A stretch of 64,000 bases of DNA from Vibrio aphrogenes (lineage in GTDB: Bacteria; Pseudomonadota; Gammaproteobacteria; Enterobacterales; Vibrionaceae). The stretch spans positions 1,273,619 to 1,337,618 of the forward strand of contig NZ_AP018689.1 of the NCBI RefSeq assembly GCF_002157735.2, read 5' to 3'. The notes under the pieces are model-generated. The model ran no database searches. It had not been told where the DNA came from and saw only the letters and a list, made by a program, of their open reading frames with translations. The stretch's first letter is position 1, and each line of letters starts with the position of its first letter. The position numbers were made by a program, and so were the translations under genes. This document shows positions 26,316 through 35,695 of the stretch, piece after piece.

Positions 26316-26903
26316 TTATTTTTGCTGTACGCCTTCAACGTATAAATCTAAATCTACATAGCTTGCGCCAGCCATTTCTTTAATACCAAAGTCTTTTAGG
26401 TCAATGCGTGAAGTCCCTTTAAAGCCTGCACGCTCACCACCCCATGGGTCTTTACCCGCACCGATAAATTCCGCATCAATGGTGACAGGCAAAGATTTAC
26501 CGTGCAGCTCAAGTGTGCCATCAACCGCGAGTTTGCCATCACCTTTATCGGTCACTTTAGTACTGGTAAAGGTCGCTTTTGGATATTTACTCACATCTAA
26601 AAAGTCATCACTACGGATGTGCTTATCACGTTCTGCATGGTTAGAGTCAATACTGCTTGTATCAACCACGACATTCACTTTTGATGCAGCAATGTCTTGT
26701 GGATCATAAGAAAAGGTCCCTTCAAACTCATTGAAGCGCCCTTGAGTAAAACTATACCCTAAGTGACTGACTCGAAAGTTGACAGAAGCATGAGCACCTT
26801 TAGTGTCAATAGTATAATCAGCCGCCACCGCGCCGATAGGTAAAAGCATTGTGGTACAAAGGCTCGCGGTCGCTAGCCACTTTTTCATATCCATGTTGAT
26901 CAT
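26316..26903 (-). CDS. YceI family periplasmic lipid-binding protein
   Basis: A 195-aa protein with a signal peptide (cut near AVAAD) and the YceI lipocalin-like barrel (YTIDTKGAHASVNFRVSHLG; HIRSDDFLDVSKYP). Family members bind isoprenoid chains such as ubiquinone. The first ATG has AGGAG at 7 nt and overlaps the cytochrome b561 stop as ATGA, so the pair is coupled; a quinone-related role with the b-type cytochrome is a reasonable inference. Confidence 0.9.
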   Translation of the reverse strand: MINMDMKKWLATASLCTTMLLPIGAVAADYTIDTKGAHASVNFRVSHLGYSFTQGRFNEFEGTFSYDPQDIAASKVNVVVDTSSIDSNHAERDKHIRSDDFLDVSKYPKATFTSTKVTDKGDGKLAVDGTLELHGKSLPVTIDAEFIGAGKDPWGGERAGFKGTSRIDLKDFGIKEMAGASYVDLDLYVEGVQQK

Positions 26904-27439
26904 TTTCTTACTCCTGTCATTTTACGTAAGGTATTGTCTTTATTGTAAAAGTGATGTTTCAACGCTGCGATTGCATGTAATGATGCTAAGCCAATCAAAA
27001 TACATGCAAAATAATAATGTAGTAATCCGGCGATATCAGATTGATCCTCAAATAACGCACCTAATGATGGGACGGTATACCAATCAAAAATATCGATACC
27101 ACGCCCTTCTGAGGTCGAGATTAAGTAACCTGAAATGAAAATCCCAAATAACAAAGCGTACATTAAAAAATGCGCTATTTTGGCCGAGATCTTTTCAAAT
27201 GGCGTACCATCAATAGTAGGATTAGCCGTAAAAAGTTTCCACAATACTCGGAATACGGTATAAGCGGCTAATAACAAACCAACCGATTTATGCCAATGGG
27301 GAGCATCTTGATACCAAGGGCTGTAATAGCTTAAATCAACCATCCACAAACCTACGGCAAACAAACCAATTACAACAACGGCAGACAACCAATGATTAAT
27401 TTTCGTTAATAGGTTGTAACTCTCTACTTCTCGACTCAT
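26900..27439 (-). CDS. Cytochrome b561
   Basis: A 179-aa, four-span, di-haem b-type cytochrome of the bacterial b561 family. His residues that fit haem ligation are seen in INHWLSA, HWHKSVG and LLHYYFACILIGLASLHAIAALKHH. It would pass electrons between quinone and periplasmic partners. It is first in a coupled pair with yceI and divergent from msrPQ. Confidence 0.9.
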   Translation of the reverse strand: MSREVESYNLLTKINHWLSAVVVIGLFAVGLWMVDLSYYSPWYQDAPHWHKSVGLLLAAYTVFRVLWKLFTANPTIDGTPFEKISAKIAHFLMYALLFGIFISGYLISTSEGRGIDIFDWYTVPSLGALFEDQSDIAGLLHYYFACILIGLASLHAIAALKHHFYNKDNTLRKMTGVRK

Positions 27440-27846
27440 AAATACATTCCAATCAACCAGTCATATTGTTTAATAAAACAAGTATTACCAATAACCTTTT
27501 GAAATAAAAGCCCTGATTATGTTCATCTTGTTCAAATATTTCGATGATAATATCGCCATTACGCTCATTCATCTACCGACACAGCATCAATTTGCATACT
27601 TTTATAATACTTTTGTGTAACAATTATTGATGCGCTGTATCATTGACATCAAAACATAATAGAAAATTCCCTTCCATAAGCTGACTTTTGTTAAATTCAC
27701 TTTTTATCAGTAGGTACAGTTAAGAGCGCGCACAGTTAAGAGCATTTTCTTAATTTTCATCTTTCTTGAAATGATTCTCCCTTCCCTTCGGTCTTATCTA
27801 AACAAGCCCTATTTAATAGCTGTATTAATCACTCAAGGATGGATAT
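27440..27846. other. Intergenic region between cytochrome b561 and msrP
   Basis: This 407-bp stretch holds no ORF or RNA that I can support. Two structures are visible: an imperfect inverted repeat of about 13 bp (ACAGCATCAAT near 27581 against ATTGATGCGCTGT near 27626), and a 12-bp direct repeat ACAGTTAAGAGC at 27716 and 27732 that could be a regulator site for msrPQ. Promoters for both divergent units must lie here. Confidence 0.5.
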
Positions 27847-28857
27847 ATGTTGATAAAATCGCACCCAAGTTGGCATTTAAAAGAGAATCAAGCGACCCCT
27901 GAAGCTATTTATCATCAGCGCCGTGAAATCGTAAAAAAATTAGGGATTGCGGCCGCGCTCACCCCTTTCGCTTCATCGGCTAGTGCCAATCTATTTGATG
28001 TATTTCGTTCTTCTACAGACAATAAAGCTCAAAACGATAGTCGCGTGATACTTCAGGGCCAACAGTCTCAATATTCAAATTCAGAATTAAGCTTAACACC
28101 GGAAGATAAGGTTCTGAGTTACAATAATTTTTATGAATTTGGCACAGGTAAAGGCGAGCCAGCACAACAAGCCAAGAACTTTAACACCGACCCTTGGACT
28201 ATCGACATTGTCGGAGAAGTGGCTAAACCGGTTAAATTAGACGTTCAAACGTTATTGAAAAAAATGACGATAGAAGAACGCATCTACCGCCACCGCTGTG
28301 TTGAAGCGTGGTCAATGAATGTGCCTTGGTTAGGGTTTCCATTAGCCGCGTTACTTGAACAAGTCAAACCGACCAGTAAAGCTAAGTATGTGGCCTTCCA
28401 AACTCTGTATGATCCTGAACAAATGCCAGGACAAAAAGGTTTTTCTAGTATTGATTACCCTTATGTTGAAGGTTTAACCATCCAAGAAGCCATGAATCCA
28501 TTAACCTTAATGACGGTCGGGCTATATGGTAAAACCTTAGCGCCGCAAAATGGTGCGCCATTGCGATTAATTGTGCCTTGGAAATATGGTTTTAAAGGCA
28601 TTAAATCTATTGTGAAAATTCAATTATTGGAAAAACAGCCACCCACTACTTGGAATAAGCTTGCTCCCGACGAATATGGTTTTTATGCCAATGTGAATCC
28701 GCATGTTGATCACCCTCGATGGAGCCAAGCCAGTGAACGTTTCATTGGTCAAGGCAGCGTTTTTGCTTCTACAAGGCAACCCACCTTGATGTTTAATGGC
28801 TACGAAGAGCAAGTTGCCTCTTTATATAAAAACCTGGATTTAAAGCGTAATTACTAA
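27847..28857 (+). CDS. msrP: Periplasmic methionine-sulfoxide reductase catalytic subunit MsrP
   Basis: A 336-aa molybdopterin enzyme (YedY) that repairs oxidised Met in periplasmic proteins. It has a Tat-type signal ([15 protein letters not shown], Arg25-Arg26) and the molybdenum-ligand Cys151 in [26 protein letters not shown] is a typical core motif. The ATG has AAGGA 6-7 nt upstream, and its stop overlaps the msrQ start (TAATG). Confidence 0.95.
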   Translation: MLIKSHPSWHLKENQATPEAIYHQRREIVKKLGIAAALTPFASSASANLFDVFRSSTDNKAQNDSRVILQGQQSQYSNSELSLTPEDKVLSYNNFYEFGTGKGEPAQQAKNFNTDPWTIDIVGEVAKPVKLDVQTLLKKMTIEERIYRHRCVEAWSMNVPWLGFPLAALLEQVKPTSKAKYVAFQTLYDPEQMPGQKGFSSIDYPYVEGLTIQEAMNPLTLMTVGLYGKTLAPQNGAPLRLIVPWKYGFKGIKSIVKIQLLEKQPPTTWNKLAPDEYGFYANVNPHVDHPRWSQASERFIGQGSVFASTRQPTLMFNGYEEQVASLYKNLDLKRNY

Positions 28858-29480
28858 TGAATGTAAAAGCGAATCACATCATTGGCTTAAAGGCCATTAT
28901 CCATGCCGCCCAACTTTGTTCATTTATGTGGCTATTTTTTGCCGTCCAAAATGGCTATTTGGGGGCTGACCCTGTCCAACCCATTTTGCATTTTACGGGA
29001 AAAGCGGCCTTAAACACTTTGATGATTACGTTATTGATTTCCCCTTTCGCACAACGACTAAAGCAAGGTCAATTAATACGTTGTCGACGCTTATTAGGGA
29101 TATACAGTTTTGCTTGGGCAATCTTACATTTACTGGCATTTGCTTGGCTTGATTTAGGTTTGCAATGGCACTTAATTGGCAGTGAAGTAATAAAAAGACC
29201 TTATTTGCTACTCGGCGCCAGTGTTTGGATTATTCTCTTATTGCTGACCATCACCTCCACACAACGATTACAACGGCGTATGGGGCGACGTTGGCAACAA
29301 CTTCACAATTGGGTCTACGTTGCACTTATTCTCGCCCCAATTCATTACTACTGGTCGGTAAAGTCAGAAATACTTGAGCCAAGCCTATACATTCTCATGG
29401 CGGCTCTGCTGCTCCTCTTGCGCAAAGATAAAATACAACGCTGGTTACGCCCGATTTGGATACAACCTAAAAAAGAATAG
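28857..29480 (+). CDS. msrQ: Haem-binding membrane subunit MsrQ
   Basis: A 207-aa, six-span b-type haem protein (YedZ) that feeds quinol electrons to MsrP. Membrane-embedded His residues are seen in AWAILHLLAFAW and WQQLHNWVYVALILAPIHYYWSVK. It is coupled to msrP by a one-base overlap. Confidence 0.95.
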   Translation: MNVKANHIIGLKAIIHAAQLCSFMWLFFAVQNGYLGADPVQPILHFTGKAALNTLMITLLISPFAQRLKQGQLIRCRRLLGIYSFAWAILHLLAFAWLDLGLQWHLIGSEVIKRPYLLLGASVWIILLLLTITSTQRLQRRMGRRWQQLHNWVYVALILAPIHYYWSVKSEILEPSLYILMAALLLLLRKDKIQRWLRPIWIQPKKE

Positions 29481-29737
29481 ACAGCTTGCCGTTTATCAGT
29501 GAGGAGAAAGGTTGTTATTTACGCTTTACTGCCACATGGTCACATGGCTTTAATGAAGTATGGTTTCAATAGCGTACAGCTTTAATAATCGGCTGTTTTA
29601 ATAACCGGCTATTTTGATAAAACACCACTGCCATCGTCTCTACGTATATCTCTTTAAAAATAAGCTCTATGTGTCATAAAAACTTCAATATTCAATGTCA
29701 TGGTGAGTTTTATTATTCCATAAAATGAATCACTCAC

Positions 29738-30529
29738 TTGAAGTCTTTAAAGCGATACCAGTACGAACGTTATGCCGTGTTGTGCCGGCTTGCTTACCCT
29801 CGTATCTTTAGACAAACACAGTATGGTTTTGACCCCAACGGGCAACGTATTATTAAAAATGCGCGCGGAAAAACCTTAATTCGCGTGTTATGGAGTAAAG
29901 AGAAAGAAGAAGTCATTGTCGTGATAAAAGGCTCACACAGCGTCTATGATTGGTTATTAAATTTAGCCATGTGGAAACGCTGTTGCGGTCAAACACTGGG
30001 GTTAAAATACTCTATCCACGCGGGTTTTTATTATCTCCTTCACCAAGAAAGCCCACCCTCACACCGCTTAGATACTTTAGGCGATCCCGTCTACCTAAGG
30101 CTAGAAAAAATTCTTATTCCACTGATTCAAAAAGGGAAAAGAATCAGTATCACGGGGCACTCATCAGGCGGTGCGATTGCGCTCGTCATGGCAGATTATT
30201 TAGAACATAAATACCCAAAAGTGATCAAACGAGTGGTCACATTTGGTCAGCCAGCTATTGGCGGTTGGGGGTTTAAACGAAAATATTTATTGGCTAAGCG
30301 AACATTTAGAATATGCTGTGATATCGACATTGTGACATTTTTACCGCCCATCCCTTTTAGTTATTGGCATGTGGGTAAAATGCTGTGGTTATACAATGAA
30401 AGGATTTATGAAAATACGCCGACCGTGATTCGTCTCGGTCGGTCGCTATTAAGTTGGTTAATACGTCCATTCTCATATCATCTCATGAGCAAATATATTC
30501 GCGATAAAGACTTTTTTGATGAACGTTAG
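29738..30529 (+). CDS. Class 3 lipase family protein
   Basis: A 263-aa alpha/beta-hydrolase with the nucleophile elbow GHSSGG (Ser142), VVIKGSHSVYDWLLNL before it (oxyanion region) and RVVTFGQPAIGG, as in class 3 lipases. No signal peptide is seen. The likely start is TTG 29738: an in-frame stop lies just upstream, and the nearby ATG at 29725 is in another frame. Substrate and location are unknown. The 257 bp before it hold only short imperfect repeats (CGGCTGTTTTAATAAC-like). Confidence 0.82.
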   Translation: MKSLKRYQYERYAVLCRLAYPRIFRQTQYGFDPNGQRIIKNARGKTLIRVLWSKEKEEVIVVIKGSHSVYDWLLNLAMWKRCCGQTLGLKYSIHAGFYYLLHQESPPSHRLDTLGDPVYLRLEKILIPLIQKGKRISITGHSSGGAIALVMADYLEHKYPKVIKRVVTFGQPAIGGWGFKRKYLLAKRTFRICCDIDIVTFLPPIPFSYWHVGKMLWLYNERIYENTPTVIRLGRSLLSWLIRPFSYHLMSKYIRDKDFFDER

Positions 30530-30592
30530 ATGGTTAAACTTGTTTTTGTGACAATCTTATCCGCAGTTGAGGTTAAGTTAGGTAGCAAGCTC

Positions 30593-30871
30593 TTAGGTTC
30601 GGTATAACACTTTAACAATGTGCCAACCAAACTTTGTTTTTACTAATTGAGGGGTAATTAACTCCCCTGAAAAACACGCTTTATCAAAGGCCGGTACCAT
30701 CGCACCTTTTTGAAACTCACCAAGGTCCCCGCCTTTTTTACCTGATGGACAAAGCGAGTATTTTTTGGCTAAAGTTTGGAATTTAGCGCCTTTTTTTAAT
30801 TGTTGTAAGATGTCTTTAGCTTGTGATTCATGCTTCACCAAAATATGTAAAGCTGCCGCAGTACGTGCCAT
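30593..30871 (-). CDS. ppiC: Parvulin-type peptidyl-prolyl isomerase (PpiC-like)
   Basis: A 92-aa single-domain parvulin: [37 protein letters not shown] and [15 protein letters not shown]. These match E. coli PpiC in size and layout. It has no signal peptide, so it acts in the cytoplasm. It is separated from the MaoC gene by a terminator. Confidence 0.93.
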   Translation of the reverse strand: MARTAAALHILVKHESQAKDILQQLKKGAKFQTLAKKYSLCPSGKKGGDLGEFQKGAMVPAFDKACFSGELITPQLVKTKFGWHIVKVLYRT

Positions 30872-30888
30872 AAGAAGTTACCTTAAAT

Positions 30889-30915
30889 GAAAAAAGCGCT
30901 AACCAAGATTAGCGC
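30889..30915 (-). terminator. Terminator of the MaoC-like gene
   Basis: On the minus strand GCGCTAA / TTAGCGC (7 bp, 6-nt loop) is followed by seven T, about 50 bp past the MaoC stop. Confidence 0.85.
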
Positions 30916-30963
30916 CATGAATAATGTTAATCGCGTTATTAAGCGATCAATGTATCTAAAGAA

Positions 30964-31647
30964 TTAAAAGTATAGACGGATCACTGAAACCACGACACAA
31001 CCAGGACGTCTCACCCCGTCAATTTCGACTTTCACTTCGCGTTCAATTTCCAATCCACGTTTGATCGGAGTGACTTTTAATAACTTACTGCGCGCACGAA
31101 TATTATTTCCTGCTTTTACTGGATAAGGAAAACGGACTTCGTTTAAGCCCACATTAACCGTCATTTTTGCAGTTGGGAATGGTGGATTATTTTCATCAAC
31201 ACTATCAGTCAACTTAGATAACAACGACAAAGTCAAAAATCCATGCGCAATGGTGGTTTTAAATGGCGATTCTGTCGCAGCTCTGTCTTCATCAGTATGA
31301 ATCCACTGCATGTCTTCTGTCACTTGGCCAAAGGCATTAATACGCTCTTGATCGACCGTTAGCCACTGTCCGACATGGATCTCTTCACCAATTTGAGTAC
31401 TTAATTCCTGATAAAGTTTTTCTGCTTCAGGTGATAACTCAATATCAGGCACAGCAACGGGAACCACTTCCTCATTGACGGCTGGTGTTTGATAATCTTT
31501 CAACCAAGGGAAAATTTGTTGAGAATTAGCGCGATTAATAAAATCAGCCCAGTATTCTCTCAATACTGGAGACATCAAATCTTTCAAATCGAATTGATGT
31601 TTCGCTAAAGAATCTGTTTTATGCTTGATTAAATCAACGACTTTCAT
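30964..31647 (-). CDS. MaoC-like hotdog hydratase/dehydratase
   Basis: A 227-aa protein. Residues 1-80 are an extra, partly helical region; residues 85-225 form a MaoC/R-hydratase domain with WIHTDEDRA and TIAHGFLTLSLL, the hydratase motif carrying Asp and His. It probably hydrates enoyl-CoA, perhaps feeding polyhydroxyalkanoate or fatty acid routes; no pha genes are seen here. A 17-bp palindrome lies upstream. Confidence 0.85.
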   Translation of the reverse strand: MKVVDLIKHKTDSLAKHQFDLKDLMSPVLREYWADFINRANSQQIFPWLKDYQTPAVNEEVVPVAVPDIELSPEAEKLYQELSTQIGEEIHVGQWLTVDQERINAFGQVTEDMQWIHTDEDRAATESPFKTTIAHGFLTLSLLSKLTDSVDENNPPFPTAKMTVNVGLNEVRFPYPVKAGNNIRARSKLLKVTPIKRGLEIEREVKVEIDGVRRPGCVVVSVIRLYF

Positions 31648-31689
31648 GTTCAGTCTTAGCCCTATTAGTGTTAGAAGAACTCTTACCAG

Positions 31690-31706
31690 TTATTGTATAA
31701 CAATAA
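31690..31706. promoter_or_regulatory. Operator-like palindrome upstream of the MaoC gene
   Basis: TTATTGT-ATA-ACAATAA, perfect 7-bp arms around three bases, 43-59 bp upstream of the MaoC ATG. It could be a repressor site. The remainder of the 334-bp gap (31648-31981) holds only the terminator at 31929; I see no gene. Confidence 0.4.
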
Positions 31707-31928
31707 TTTTGAACCACTTCACATATCTATGCAAATACTTTCGAGCGTACAAGTGTATTGCAAACATATTACAACCATTAAAAATCAACAAGTTAAGTTA
31801 AATCCGTGAGTTTTGAATTTCATTCATAAATAAGGATAATGTGTAATAAATCGTATAGAATAATAGAAAAAATAGACACTCTAATTGTATATGGTCCATT
31901 ACTCGCTATTTTTCAAATTTAATACGTT

Positions 31929-31957
31929 AAAAAGCCCTGCTCATCACAAACAGGGCT
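31929..31957 (-). terminator. Terminator of the choice-of-anchor I gene
   Basis: On the minus strand AGCCCTG / CAGGGCT with an 11-nt loop is followed by TTTT, 25 bp past the stop. Confidence 0.75.
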
Positions 31958-31981
31958 AAAAAGTTTTATTTATTCGTTCTT

Positions 31982-33706
31982 TTAGCGTAGTTGATAAACA
32001 GAGACGGTACCACTGACCTCACTCGCCACCAACAAGAGTGGTTTATGAATTGGACTGTCTTTGGCTGCAACAAAACGCATGCCTTCAGGCGCTAAATCAC
32101 CCGCTTTCATATAATCGCCCTTCAAAGTAACCGGGTCAGTAGAATCATTGATTTCAAAGTCCACGGATAAATCTCGATTTAAGAAGTAATCAACAAAACT
32201 TGATTTTTTAGGGTCGCTAATATCATAGACCATAATACCGCCCATTCTCTCTAAACCAATAAAGGCATAGGTTTTACCTTCAATAGAGCCGACCGTTAAC
32301 GCTTCGGGCTCAACGCCTTTATCATCAGAACGACTATCAAATTTATTTTCCGACTCATCCGTATTAAAGCCGTTCGGATAACGTTTTGCGATAGTTTTGG
32401 CAAATTGATTGCCGCTATCAAAAACTTGTTGTCCCTTATCATCCCAAATGGAAAAAGAACGGGCACCAAATGAAATTAGCTTTTCATATTTACCGTCACC
32501 ATCTTCATCCCCCATTACCTTTGTAACCTTTAAGCGCCCTAATTCTTCTTTACCCAAATGGCCTCGTTGAGGGTGGTTTGCTGCCAAGGTTAATTTACCC
32601 GCACGGACTTCTTCGCTATAAGATAAGCAGCCATCCTCATCATCAAATTTAGTGCCACCAGCTTGTAGGCAAGAGGTTTCATCTTTGGCACTGAACCACC
32701 AATCTCGCGAATCCCCTTCATTGGCTGTGACAGTGTAATGTTTACCATTCACGCTATAACTGTCTATGGTGTCAGGCTGATATAATCCATACACGCCTTC
32801 CCAAGCTTTTATATTAATTTTCTTATCCTTATCGCTGGCATCAATAGCATTATCAGCCTTGCCATAATGTTTTAAGCCTAATGGATGAATTGCAATAATC
32901 GTATTGTTATTGAGATCAACTTGAGCCAAGGCGTTGTTTTCTTGTAAGGATACCCAAGCAGATTGACTATCTTGCGAAACGGTAATGTATTCAGGTTCAA
33001 TATCTTGAGCTAAGGTATGACCTTGAGGACTCGCGTATTTAAATCCTTGCTTCATTAATTCAGCTTTTTGAGACTCAAATTTATCAAACATCAATAAGAT
33101 CGAATTATCTTCTGGCATTCCATTTTTTATATTAATCACGCCAACACTTCCTACCGGATCGTACTTATAATCTGCTGTTGGCTCTCCTTCATTTGCCACC
33201 AGTACTTTTTTACCATCAGGTGTAAAGGTCACCATATCGGGTAAAGCTCCTACTTGAACCGCTTTGATTAACTGAGGCTGATCATCTGTAATTTTATAAA
33301 ACAGCACTGCGCCATTTTGTTGTTTTTGAGCATTCTGCACAGCTACAGCTAACCAATCACCGAAAATAGATAGAGAATTTGCCGTCGCAAGTTGCAATTT
33401 TTGTCCACCAGCCACCGTCACTTGTGTCGGCAGGTTTAAATGCTTTGCTGAAAGGGTATTGGCGGTGTGGGGGTTTTTAATTGGCTGAGTTGGTAAATTG
33501 GATAATGAAATAATATCAATTCGGTTTTTAGCGCCATCCACGACATAAGCAGATTGTGTATTGTGATGATAATCAATTATTTCAGCTCCAGCTTCACCAT
33601 ACACCCCTGTTTGGTAGCGACCAACAAGGTCCATAGTCAGTGAGTGAGCTGGTAAGATAACAGCAAAATTTAACGCAATAATAGATAAGGAAGGTAATAC
33701 TTTCAC
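31982..33706 (-). CDS. Secreted choice-of-anchor I family protein
   Basis: A 574-aa exported protein of the choice-of-anchor I group (often labelled alkaline phosphatase-like or esterase-like). Repeated propeller-like segments are visible (DGKKVLVANEGEPTADY, YTVTANEGDSRDWW, GVEPEALTVGSIEGKTYAF, DLAPEGMRFV). The GTG at 33706 has GGAG at about 7 nt and gives a normal signal peptide (KVLPSLSIIALNFAVILPAHS); the ATG at 33727 would put acidic residues before it and is less likely. No anchor is seen, so it is probably periplasmic or secreted. Its activity is uncertain. Confidence 0.78.
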   Translation of the reverse strand: MKVLPSLSIIALNFAVILPAHSLTMDLVGRYQTGVYGEAGAEIIDYHHNTQSAYVVDGAKNRIDIISLSNLPTQPIKNPHTANTLSAKHLNLPTQVTVAGGQKLQLATANSLSIFGDWLAVAVQNAQKQQNGAVLFYKITDDQPQLIKAVQVGALPDMVTFTPDGKKVLVANEGEPTADYKYDPVGSVGVINIKNGMPEDNSILLMFDKFESQKAELMKQGFKYASPQGHTLAQDIEPEYITVSQDSQSAWVSLQENNALAQVDLNNNTIIAIHPLGLKHYGKADNAIDASDKDKKINIKAWEGVYGLYQPDTIDSYSVNGKHYTVTANEGDSRDWWFSAKDETSCLQAGGTKFDDEDGCLSYSEEVRAGKLTLAANHPQRGHLGKEELGRLKVTKVMGDEDGDGKYEKLISFGARSFSIWDDKGQQVFDSGNQFAKTIAKRYPNGFNTDESENKFDSRSDDKGVEPEALTVGSIEGKTYAFIGLERMGGIMVYDISDPKKSSFVDYFLNRDLSVDFEINDSTDPVTLKGDYMKAGDLAPEGMRFVAAKDSPIHKPLLLVASEVSGTVSVYQLR

Positions 33707-33790
33707 TTGAGGTCTCCAATCTTCCATGAAAAATAAACTCCTATCATTACCACCAACATTGACAATGTGGTTGCAGTATTCTTTCGATTT

Positions 33791-33834
33791 GATGACAAGC
33801 TAAGAAGTTGAGAGATAATTAGTACAGTTGGTAT
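33791..33834. repeat. Relic of the Vibrio repeat, right half
   Basis: The stretch from GATGACAAGC to CAGTTGGTAT resembles the right end of the element at 1700-1875 (TAATTAGTACAATTGGTAT), with AATTAGTACAGTTGGTAT here. The left half is missing. Confidence 0.55.
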
Positions 33835-33872
33835 TAGTACGATTGGTCTAAATGGTACGATTGGTATAAATG
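33822..33872. repeat. Threefold short direct repeat
   Basis: GTACAGTTGGTATTA, GTACGATTGGTCTAAATG and GTACGATTGGTATAAATG follow one another at 33822, 33837 and 33855. They look like local amplification of the repeat-element end. Confidence 0.6.
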
Positions 33873-33881
33873 AGGAGCAAT

Positions 33882-33912
33882 AAAAAAGGCTTACCATTGC
33901 TGATAAGCCTTT
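33882..33912 (-). terminator. Terminator of the tRNA-Leu gene
   Basis: On the minus strand AAAGGCTTA / TAAGCCTTT (9 bp) is followed by further T, starting 8 bp after the tRNA CCA end. Confidence 0.85.
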
Positions 33913-33920
33913 AATAATGA

Positions 33921-34007
33921 TGGTGCCCCGGGCCGGACTTGAACCGGCACAGCGCGAACGCCGAGGGATTTTAAATCCCTTGTGTCTACCAATTCCACCA
34001 CCAGGGC
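33921..34007 (-). tRNA. tRNA-Leu, anticodon UAA
   Basis: An 87-nt class II tRNA. The acceptor strands GCCCTGG and CCGGGGC pair (one G-U), followed by A and an encoded CCA. The D arm contains GGTAGACAC, the anticodon loop TTTAAAA gives UAA, a long variable arm (CGGCGTTCGCGCTG) follows, and the T arm has GGTTCAAGTCC. The long variable arm is typical of leucine tRNA. It is a single gene with its own terminator. Confidence 0.97.
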
Positions 34008-34053
34008 ACACAAATCTTTGTTATGCACCTAACTGAATAGTTAAGACACCATC

Positions 34054-34078
34054 TTGACACCACCTAAGGTCATGTCAA
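34054..34078. other. 25-bp imperfect palindrome upstream of tRNA-Leu
   Basis: Arms TTGACACCACCT and AGGTCATGTCAA around one base, with two mismatched positions. It lies about 50 bp before the tRNA and past the end of viaA. It could be a site in the tRNA promoter region (TTGACA is at its edge) or a weak transcript end. Confidence 0.35.
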
Positions 34079-34234
34079 TGTAATTCATTTTATGGGAAAG
34101 CCTGAGTGGCTAACCGATGAGTGATACTTTACTTGAGTAACCGTTTGAGTCAACAATAAATTTATGATTTTACGTTTAAGTGATTATTTTTTAATCCAAG
34201 CGGATAAAAAACCATTCAAACTCTCAATATTAAA

Positions 34235-35683
34235 TCATTTCTGCTTGATAAATCGTTGTCCTAAATTCGGTGTATACGACCAAACATGGTCAAAAATGTT
34301 CATTAATTCAGGGTTAGCATACTTAGATAAACTGATGGCATGAAAGCGATTATTTTTTAATTTTAGCGCGGCAACTTGTTGAATCATGTCTTTCGATTGC
34401 TTCGGAGCAATAAAATCCGACAAAACCACTAAATCAGCTTTTTGATAGTGTTCATTTCGCATTTGTTTTATCGCTTCATTAATTGCTGGCTCTAAATCTG
34501 TGCCACCGTGAAAAGTATACGATAAAAAATCACTGGCCTCTCGTAGCCCATCTTGTTTGGTTAATTGATAAGTAATGTAATCGGTGGAAAATAACACCAC
34601 AAAACAGTCTCTATCTTCCGCTAAGGCAATTTGCATCAGAGCAAAAGCAATCGCTTTGACGCATTGCTCCGGAAAGCCACGCATCGATCCTGAGGCATCC
34701 ACACAAATAATAAATGGACCTTGCTCATTCTCCACTTTAGCCGGAACAGGCTCGGTTGCTGTCACTTTTTTCGTTGAATGCGCTTTGCCTTGCATCCTAT
34801 AGTTCATTAAGCGTTTATCAATTAAATGCTTATAAAACACCACTTCTAATTCAGGATAAGCTAACAACATTAACTCATTAGGTAACAGCTTGTTCAAATC
34901 ATCACTTTCATGAATGCCTACAATATCATCCGCCGCCAATTGAGAGGTTTCCTCTAAATATTGAATTCCTTGGCTATATTGCGGTGGCTCATCTGGGCTT
35001 TGTTCATTTGAACTCCTCCCAAGGCTTTCTGCAATTTCTTGTAGCTTCGGATGTTTTTGTAAAAAATCAGCTTGCGATTTCATTACCGACCAATCACTTT
35101 TCGACAAACTCACGTTGGTCATATCCCACACTCTTGCCGCAATGGTGCCGGTATCTTCGCCCCTACTCAGTTGATCCATCTTTTTGATGTTTTCTAGTTT
35201 TTGTTGGAGCTGTTGCAATTCTTTTTGTTTTTCTTGCTCTAATTGGGCTTCTTGAATACGTTTTACCTGCTGTGTAATGCTTTTATACCATTGCTGACAA
35301 AAATAGTGCGGCAACATAGGGTTTAATTTTGCATTCCCCGTAGACACCATTTTAGTCGCTTGGGGATAGAATTCTGAGCAGGATTGTAATTGAGCCAACA
35401 GGGTATCAATTTGCTGAATGAACTCCGTTTCCGTCCAGTGAATCACCTCTTGATACAAAGCGATTTCTTGCTTCATTTCTTTGGTTTGCAAGCCTTTATT
35501 TAATTGACCCGTAGCACGTTTTTTCCAACGATTTAATTGATTACGAACCAAGTTGCCGACCGATTTATTATCTTCAACTAAGGGCAGTAATTGAGAGCGT
35601 CCAATCAAGTCTTGTAACGCTACTTCCATCATTTCGGCATCGGCCAATAAGACCGCAATATCTAACGCATCAATTCCTAGCAT
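34235..35683 (-). CDS. viaA: VWA-domain protein ViaA
   Basis: A 482-aa partner of the RavA MoxR ATPase. The N-terminal two thirds are helical and Gln-rich (residues 140-170 likely coiled coil). The C-terminal von Willebrand A domain has the MIDAS motif DASGSM (Asp329, Ser331, Ser333). In E. coli RavA-ViaA acts on membrane or respiratory complexes and affects aminoglycoside sensitivity. It starts 12 bp after the ravA stop. Confidence 0.92.
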   Translation of the reverse strand: MLGIDALDIAVLLADAEMMEVALQDLIGRSQLLPLVEDNKSVGNLVRNQLNRWKKRATGQLNKGLQTKEMKQEIALYQEVIHWTETEFIQQIDTLLAQLQSCSEFYPQATKMVSTGNAKLNPMLPHYFCQQWYKSITQQVKRIQEAQLEQEKQKELQQLQQKLENIKKMDQLSRGEDTGTIAARVWDMTNVSLSKSDWSVMKSQADFLQKHPKLQEIAESLGRSSNEQSPDEPPQYSQGIQYLEETSQLAADDIVGIHESDDLNKLLPNELMLLAYPELEVVFYKHLIDKRLMNYRMQGKAHSTKKVTATEPVPAKVENEQGPFIICVDASGSMRGFPEQCVKAIAFALMQIALAEDRDCFVVLFSTDYITYQLTKQDGLREASDFLSYTFHGGTDLEPAINEAIKQMRNEHYQKADLVVLSDFIAPKQSKDMIQQVAALKLKNNRFHAISLSKYANPELMNIFDHVWSYTPNLGQRFIKQK

Positions 35684-35695
35684 TGCCCTAACCTG

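Noticed and set aside
33703..34011. Minus-strand 102-aa frame
   Set aside because: It runs through the tRNA-Leu gene and its terminator; the apparent protein is translated tRNA.
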